Source of the DNA: Elmis aenea
Lineage: Eukaryota; Arthropoda; Insecta; Coleoptera; Elmidae
Assembly (NCBI GenBank): GCA_947652605.1
Contig: OX393577.1
Location: 32,243,466 to 32,307,465 of the forward strand
Length of the DNA: 64,000 nt
Direction of reading: 5' to 3'
The notes below the pieces were generated by a model. That model searched no databases. It worked only from the letters and a program-made list of their open reading frames with translations, and had not been told where the DNA came from. A program made the translations under genes and the position numbers. Shown here in pieces: positions 56,326 to 64,000 of the stretch (its first letter is position 1; each line of letters opens with the position of its first letter).

Positions 56326-58213
56326 GTCAACACCAAGAAGAATTGATCTCAAATAAGTAGTTCTTATTGTAGTTACTGAGATACCCCATAAATACTTGGA
56401 ATGGAACTACCCTGTACATACAAAAAGTAAAGAATGAAAGCTTTGTTGAAAGTGAGCGGATTTTAAATACACCTTAAAACAAATGCGTGTAATTAAATTA
56501 AATGAAATTTTCAAAAACAAGTAAACGCTTATTTGTAATATAAAATGTTGATATTAATTTTTGTAACTAGATACGGTCTAGCGTGATTTTTTTAAATGTT
56601 AATAGGAAAAGTGCACTGATGGTTGAAAAAAGTTTTCTGAAACGCCTTTACTTAACGTTATAAGTAAGCTTACTGCAGACATCCATTTAATATGAATAGT
56701 CGCACTATGTATGTAAAGCATCGCAAAGTGATACTTTCTGTATATTTCTTTCAAATATTGCTGTTTTAAAATCTAAGTTTAATTTCTTTTATATTGCATA
56801 GGTCAAGGTAATAAATTACACACATAACAGTACAACTTCAATTTTTATTCTAAAAACGTGTAACAATGTTTAGTATATTATTAAAAGTTCAAGTAAATAA
56901 ACAGTTGGTAAATATAGTTTACAAAACAGTTATGTTAAACTACCACCTAAGTAATTTATAAAATGTTTTACAATACATTCACTGTAAGATATACGTATCA
57001 TATTTTATTTATTTAAAATAAGTTTATAAAAATTACGAAATATAAAATTATAGGCAGTATGAAAATTATTTTTTACTATACCGTAACTTACTTAAAATTG
57101 GACGGTACTTGCGTCGATAACAGTACTACTGCAAATAAAGCAAATTTATCCACCTCATTTTATACCATAATATTAATCTAATTTCTAACAATTTTACGAC
57201 ATTGCCTAACGATAATAAATGGCCAGTAATTATTCTATTTATTTAATAGAATAATTCACGTACATTATAGCATGATAACATATTTTTTGTTTTACTGTTT
57301 ATAAAAGTATACAAATCTGGTTTTAAATCAACTGCAAATCTATTTACATCATTATATTTCAAACTTACTAGTATAATTGCATAGCTTTATTACATTTTAT
57401 CATAATTCTATCACAGTTATTAATTTATTTCCTTTTTTAAGTTATTTTAAAATTCTTGTTTTTCACCTATAAAATAACGCACAAAAGTTACTGAGGTGTT
57501 TGGCCACAAGATGTAAGCGGAAGATATAAAACGGATAGAACGTAAACAGCTGTAACAGCCTTAAATTATTGTGAGCTAAATAAGCAAATACAGTAGTAAG
57601 TTTGTGTTGCAATGAAATATTATTGCACCACCCCAACCACCAAATTAATATGTACAAACAGAAATCTTTATAACTGGTAACAAGGAGATAAAATACGGCT
57701 GTATTTTAAACATCCAAATAACCATAATACAACTACCATTAATACATTAAACGCACCCTCTGTTTAGGCATATAAATGACAACTGTTGCCGTTTGTATAA
57801 CCAGGATTTAAACCTAACTTACAACAGACTAGACTGCGGTATTCAAACTTAAATCAACGATTAACGTTTTTACTTAAAAAAAATAAAAATAACTCTAACT
57901 ATAAAATATTGTGTATATAATAAATTATACAGACTGTCAGCCATTTTAGTACGAACAATTTATTATTGTTATAATACAGTAACACTAGATTGTAAAATAA
58001 CGATTTTAGCTTATCGTTCACTATCGGAAGATTTCTGGCAATCCGATACTTACTCAACAAAATAGCAGTAATTTTAAACTTAACCTTTATAAGTACAAAT
58101 GACGATAAAACGTCAAAAAATTGTTTAAGTTATGTATGATGCCAATTATCAGATATTATTTAAAATAAATTGTGGTAAGATTACTTATCTTTAATCAAGA
58201 GTTTCGCTTTCAT
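56326..58213. other. 3' flank of the IRSp53 gene
   Basis: AT-rich, no gene. Probably includes the 3' UTR of the short isoform; several TTTATT words (minus-strand AATAAA), for example near 57,424, could be its poly(A) signal but none can be chosen. Confidence 0.4.
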
Positions 58214-58286
58214 TCATTCTACTGTTAACGGTGACTGATCGCTAGGTTTAGATTTTCGCACTTTAATCGTTGCAAACACGTCAGCC
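58214..58286 (-). CDS. alternative last exon of the IRSp53 gene (WH2-like tail)
   Basis: A good acceptor (CTTTCAG) at 58,287 is followed by an exon that opens with one base completing a codon, then ADVFATIKVRKSKPSDQSPL, TVE and a stop at 58,214. The exon ending at 60,120 leaves two bases of an Arg codon, so splicing here stays in frame and replaces the long tail exon. The F-x-x-(I/V)-x-(L/V)-(R/K)-K-(S/T)-x-x-(S/N)-D core resembles the WH2-like actin-binding tails of some BAIAP2-family isoforms. Splicing is inferred, not observed. Confidence 0.6.
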
Positions 58287-58531
58287 CTGAAAGAACCATA
58301 TGACGTAAACACGAAAGCAAGATAATTACAATCATTTACTGCGTTACAGCTACTAAAATACGTTCAAATTACACAAGCACATCCATGCACAAATTAGAAA
58401 TAACATGTAACGACTATAACAGTTTTTTAAGTTATCTAAATACTTTGTTTTTTAAAAAATAAAATAATATATGCGTTGCTAATAATAAGCACAACGTTAC
58501 GGTCAAATCGGAAGTTAAGGACAATTATTTC

Positions 58532-61500
58532 TTATTTTCTAGTAGAAGCATCAAGACCCCAAAGATCATACCACGGTCCATACATATTACCGTTGTAGGG
58601 CGATTTTTCTTCGAACTTAGAGCCATGATCTGGACTTTTCAGTCGTTTCTGCAATGTTTCGCCATAGTCCGCTAGGCCCATATCTTGTTCATATTTAATA
58701 TTTGAACTGTTGCTATTTGTTTTTGTTAATTTTGTTCTAGGTAAAAACTGTCCTGAATCGGCATATTCTTCGTTTAGGTTATCACGTTTACTTCTGTCCT
58801 GATAATTATGTTTTTCTTTGTTTTCTAAATCTACATTGTTGGCACGTCTATTATTAATATTATTTCTATAATGTAGTTGTTCAGTCTCTGAATTTATGCT
58901 CTCGTAACTTGAACGAATACGTCTTTCATCAGGTTGATTTACGCGATCTTCAGTGTCCCTGTAATATCGACGCTTTTCTTGTACATCAGTTTCATTATTT
59001 CTTTTGTTGGTAGAATAATATCTTTCATTTATATTTATTTCTTTTTCGCCATTCTCGTCATTCTGAGATTCAATGCCGAAAGATTTAAAACTGTGTCGTT
59101 GTTCTCTGTAATTCATTATATCTCGGTCTTCGAGCGTGGAGGTTTTCATTTGTTCTGATTTATTTCTTTCGTTTTTTAATACGATTTTGTCTTTTTCGAG
59201 TGTTGAGCTGTTACGTTCGGGTTTCGTTTTTTTGCTGTCAGGTGAAAATTTCGAAGTTTTCGATAATTTCTCCAATTTTTTACCTAATGCAGCCACGTTG
59301 GGAAACTGCTCTCCGTTTTTCCTAACTTTTTTGGTAGTTTGATCATCAACAAGTATGCAGTCATAAGGGTCATCACTGGTTATAGCCGATTCACTTTCTG
59401 AATCAGTACCAGTGGAATCGTTGCTGTACTGCTGTAGTATATTTTTTCGATTAACCGTCCTTAATATAAGACCATCTCCGTCGTCATAAAACTGATCGTC
59501 TCTGTTTCGTTTATCAAAGTGATTTTCAAATTCGTCTTCTTTCTGGCCGGGCATTTTTCGCGAAACTACCGACGTTTTCTCTTTCCTGATAAAGCTTGGT
59601 CTGTGACTGCGCATCTCTGGAGTAGGGTTTGTTAACTCATTAGCATTATTATCTTCATACTGTTTAGCGTTTAATGTTTTATCGGAATCGTTAGATCTAT
59701 CTCGACTAGGCTTTCTCACTTTTTCATCTTTTCCATTAACCACTAGTTTATTTCGCATTAAACTTCTGCCGTGTTTCTCGTTAACGTCAACTAAATCTCG
59801 GTGTTTCCAGAGCGCCATGCCTTCCAAAATTTCGTTATCGACGTTTTGTTTGCCAAAGCGCCAAAATGACTTAGTTCTCTTCACGAAACCTCGTTTTTCA
59901 TCAGCCGTGACTGTTAAATCTGACATATAATCATTGTATCCCGTTAAATTACTAGAACTATTCGAAGGGCGTATTGGGTGACTTTTTCTTACATTGTTGT
60001 TGTTATCATCACTTCTTTTTATCATGCTTGGTCTGCTCGAAAAGAAAAATAAAAACCAAAATCAAGAGCGAGCTTTTTAACAAAATTACATGCTTGCTAC
60101 ATACTGACAAAAATGTTACCTTGTTTGTAGTTTTGTGTGACCATGAATGGAATCATCATCTGAGTAATCAATTTCAGGTTGAGGGGGAGGGTCGTTACTA
60201 AAACCTGAGTCATTGCTGCTATGCAAAGATACATTTCCCACGGGACCACCGATTTTGCCACCTTTAGTTTGTAAATGAAGTGGCAACGACGTAACTCCAC
60301 TTGGTTTATCAGAACGGGACGGCTGAGGATGTGTGGAATACGGCCCATTAGTTGGAGTGGTGAAATTATAGCTCGAGGCAGACATTTTCATTTGTGTTGG
60401 AGGATATGCAGACTGGAATGTAGATTGATTTGAAGCTGAATTTATTACAAAATTAGTACTTTGTGACTGGGTAATTCCTGTTTTGTGATATGGTAATGAC
60501 GGAGTTGGAACAGGTGCTGGTAAAGCTGGAGGAGGAATATTGTTAGAAGCAATCGCTCGACGAATCTGAAAATTAATAAACCATTAAACAATCTGAATGT
60601 TTTATTGCCTAGTAAAACTAGCAATCTAAAAGCATAAATTTCTACCTGCTTAGCATTAGCGGAAGATCTATGAAGGTGCAAGGTATCGCCAAACATACGA
60701 GGTGCAGGATTTTCTAAAGTAGAATTGTTACCAGACATAGCTCCACTTGGTGACAATAAAGTATTTGATCCTGTAGCAGCACCACCTGCCATATTAGTCG
60801 AGTTTGAGCCACTCACTTCAGGTCTATAGTTAGCAGCACTACGTAAAAACAAATCTTTAATAAATATTTTCAATTACATTTAGTCAATAACTTACAAAGA
60901 AGATTCATCTATAACTTCAGTGTACGCTAGGGGAAACCATCCACTACACTGAGTTCGGAGATTTTCTCCAAATTGCCAACCCTTATTTCGTTCTCCAATT
61001 AAAGCAATTATATCTCCTTCTAAGAAACTGAGCTGATTTTCACCACTAGATAGATAAGCGTACAATGCTCTAGCGAGCTGAGTTTCCCACTGAGGTGCTG
61101 GTACTGGCGGTACAGCCATCGATTTTGGCCTGCGTGTCGGTGTACCTGAATCTTTATTTAAAAAGTTTATTATCGTATATATCTCCATACATTGCGTAAC
61201 ACAGTACCTTGAATTGTATGGTTTGAAGAATTCAAATTATATTCAGATTTAGCTCGGGACATCGTTGTTACAGGCGAACCTACATCTTCTATTGAACGAA
61301 TATCTAAACACGAAGCGTCCATGCTTTTAGTTTTCCGTAACTGAGAGCTTATACTAATACCATCTTCATCGTAATGCGGACTTCTCGGATTTGAATACAA
61401 ATCATCGTCTTGCCAAATAGATACTTGCTGTAATGTATTATATTAATAAATAGCCTTTACGTATTAAGATATAACACACCCTTATTCTGTTACTAAAAAT

Positions 61501-62743
61501 ATTTTCAACAGATTCTGGTAAATACTCGCGTGTTTTAGCGACTTCGGACCACTTTTCTAAATTTTGTTGATAAGCTGCTAGACTTTGAGAATGGTATGAC
61601 ATATAATGTTTGGCCAATGAACATTGCCGCTCTAATACAAATCCATATCGTCTTCGTTCTTGAGTCATGGCCTTTATTTAAAAAAAATAAAAAATGAACA
61701 AATTCCTTGGCTGTAATATGCAATAATTTTAACACTTACGTTTTTCAGACTTTGTTCGCAAAAAGCATCCAGTTTCGTTTTTTCTTCCTCCAAAATCTGC
61801 ATGTTCTAAAACATTGACTTAAATAGGAAGTAAATAATTTTATGTAATAATTATACCTTAAGTTCCTTATCCATTGCTAATCCACTTTTGGAGGAACTTT
61901 TCGATTTTTTGCGTTGTTTTTTCATCATTGCAGCAGCCTTGCTATATGTTTCTGCTCGTTGCTTATGTTGTTGTAAAAATCTTTTTTGCTCGGACTGTGC
62001 AAAAGGAAAAATTAAATTAACACTTAGTTCTTTAACAGATACGTTCATAAACAATTACAAACATTAAATTATATTCCAAGATTACTTCAGCCATACATTT
62101 GTCTCATTCGCAGTTTTTTTATTGCACGGATACTTAAAGTGTTTATCATAATCAATATATTTTAAAAAGTTTTTTAGATTCGCTTTGAAGCGACTAGGGA
62201 AGCCAACCGTTTCACGCAAATAATTAAACTTGTATAGCTTTCAGCTCTTTTTCCACAAAACCAGAAGATATTAGTATGCAGTTAATAACTTGAAAAGAGT
62301 TTCATGTTTCAAAAACTGCCAACTTTATTTCTTTCCGCAAAAACAGGCTTCTTTATAACATTTATAATATACTCCATTAAATTTTTATTGATTGGTAAAT
62401 ATAGTATTACTATTTTTAGATAAGTGGCTTTTTAACGCAACACTCCATTAAAATATTTTGCGACACTTTCTCGTACGTTACTATTCCAAATTTATATTTG
62501 TTAAAACGAATTCAAAAAAATTTAATGAAAATTTACACATTTTGTGGGTAATATTGTCGTATACGGAACCTTTTAGTATGTAGAGACTAAAAGCCGCTGT
62601 TTACTTATTTTCTAGTGCAACATAGGTATACCGTGGAAAACACTTAAAAATGTTGTACACACTATACTTACTTGAACAACCTTGGTGTCTTTTTCTAAAT
62701 TTGTTTCCAAAGGAACGAGTAAGTCCACATAAAATGCTTTTAA
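58532..62743 (-). CDS. IRSp53: IRSp53/BAIAP2-type I-BAR and SH3 adaptor (5' end outside window)
   Basis: Adaptor that bends membrane outward and links Rho-family GTPases to actin regulators in known orthologues. Exons (minus): 62743-62672, 61994-61857, 61805-61740, 61671-61480, 61427-61208, 61145-60896, 60838-60646, 60565-60120, 60032-58532; all junctions GT-AG, in frame, 1,025 residues visible. Exons 1-4 here are the second part of the IMD domain (KQRAETYSKAAAMMKKQRKK, AMTQERRRYGFVLERQC). Exon 6 is an SH3 domain (ALYAYLSSGENQLSFLEGD, GWQFGEN, GWFPLAYTEV). Exon 8 is proline-rich (PPPALPAPVPTP, DPPPQPEIDYSDDD). Exon 9 is a 499-residue charged disordered tail ending MYGPWYDLWGLDASTRK. The N-terminal IMD exons lie to the right of 64,000. 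A short-isoform exon is at 58,214-58,286. Confidence 0.92.
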
Positions 62744-64000
62744 CTGAAAATAAAAATAAAATGATTAATATTTATTTCCGGTGAGTAACATAGTGTTAAG
62801 TTTTAAGTGGACGCTTTAAGTTTTTTTTTTGCAATAACATTTAAGTAATCAAATTTAATTTGTGCGGTCAAGTTACTAAATGATATTAAAATGTATGTGA
62901 CATGTTTGCGGATTAAAAACTATTTTTAATGTCCCAATTGACGCACAATTGATTTTAATCGACCTTCCGCTAACATTTTGGCTTTTGTGGGTATGTTACA
63001 CACAGTATTTTTGTTTTATGAACTAAGTGTCCACCAGAAATTGTCTGGTAGGTTTTGCTCAATTCTCACTTTTCGATCAATTATAATATTTCTTAAGAAA
63101 TATAGTTGTAATAAAATGCTAATTAGATTTAGTTTTATTAAAATTATTTTTTTAGATTTGATACAATACTGAAGAAGTATAATTTAGGTAACATGTAAAG
63201 TAATGTGCAGATTAAAATTACTGAAATATCGTTAGCAACGTTAGAGCCTATAAGAATGAAAATCGAAAATATTAACAGAAATATTGACATTATTAACTGC
63301 TTATGGTGCTTTAAATTTCGTTAATTTAGAAAAAAACGAATAACGTATTAAATAACGAGTTTCTTGTTGCTATTATAGAGAAAATAATTGAAAGAACAGA
63401 CAATACAATTGTGTTTTTAATGAAATCGTTACGTAATTTGAGTCTCTTTAAAAAGATTAAACACTTTTTCATTTAACATCTAAAAAATAAAACGCTAAAA
63501 ATATTGCTAGTACATTCTTCGAAGAGTTTAGTGATCATGATTCTCCGAAATAAATTAAGAAACTTCGAAAGAAGAAAAATGAATATCTGATTTTATAAAA
63601 ATAGCGGTAGAAACAACCATTTTAAAGGATTTCAATCAAGTTTTGAACTTCGCTGATTATATAAATTTTTTAATTTAATTTTTATTTAGAAACACGTAAG
63701 CCTTTAAAAATTTAAGTAGAATTTATCTGATGTAAACAATGTAGGTTAGATTAATTCTAAGACAGGTTTTTTCTATCCGAAAAATGAGAAACGACACATG
63801 AAATTTTTTTTAAACCTCAGCTAATAGTAATTTTAATATCTGATATTATACATTTCAATATATTCAACAATATAAATGAAAGATACAGGTTTTTGAACAT
63901 GTTTTATATTGTTTATGTATTGCCATGAAGATAACTTTTCAAATAATTTTTTTTTTTTGACTCAAAGTTTTCATTATTTTCCGGATTTGTTTTTTTTTTG
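62744..64000 (-). other. intron of the IRSp53 gene
   Basis: No upstream IMD exon could be recognised; this AT-rich stretch should be intron continuing past the window edge. Confidence 0.6.

Noticed and set aside
58934..59342. Plus-strand frames of 68-74 residues
   Set aside because: Antisense shadows of the IRSp53 tail exon; codon pattern and domain evidence are on the minus strand.
1..64000. CRISPR arrays, bacterial operons or phage genes
   Set aside because: Spliced animal genes and eukaryotic transposons throughout; repeats are inverted or tandem, not spaced direct repeats with unique spacers.

Overview
The window is eukaryotic nuclear DNA, almost certainly from an insect. It is strongly AT-rich. 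Its genes have short GT-AG introns of about 50-90 bp, the proteins are animal orthologues, and much of the rest is insect-type DNA transposons (hAT, mariner, pogo/Tigger, piggyBac-like, Harbinger-like and P-element-like). I cannot fix the order; a beetle is only a guess. I saw no bacterial operon, CRISPR array, rRNA or intact tRNA.

Layout. Positions 1-9,000 are a pile of nested mobile elements. Positions 9,042-13,597 (minus) hold a complete deoxyhypusine synthase gene in four exons. About 370 bp away, transcribed divergently, is a complete microcephalin (MCPH1) gene (13,970-23,480, plus, five exons, three BRCT domains). Two MCPH1 introns and one DHPS intron are inflated to 2-4 kb by transposons, while all their other introns are about 50 bp. 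Positions 23,500-58,200 are a gene-poor stretch made largely of transposon remnants. Among them are catalytic or dimerisation fragments of mariner, hAT and IS630/Tc1-mariner transposases, a LINE reverse transcriptase tail, and many non-autonomous elements with readable target-site duplications. Positions 58,214-62,743 (minus) hold the 3' part of an IRSp53/BAIAP2-type gene: the second part of the I-BAR (IMD) domain, an SH3 domain, a proline-rich segment and two alternative C-terminal ends. Its first exons lie beyond the right edge.

The three genes belong to unrelated processes: eIF5A hypusination, chromosome condensation and DNA damage, and membrane/actin remodelling. Only the DHPS-MCPH1 pair is close enough to share a promoter.

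The most notable observations are these: a phase-matched alternative last exon of the IRSp53 gene encoding a WH2-like tail; a P-element-like transposon with a full THAP zinc-finger signature, abutted by a hAT element inserted exactly at its target-site duplication; a 140-bp element whose two 60-bp arms are perfect inverted copies; an inverted-duplication element built from the 5' end of a mariner transposase; and several hAT-type elements that each carry their own dense short subterminal motif. I did not find a convincing new multi-gene system.
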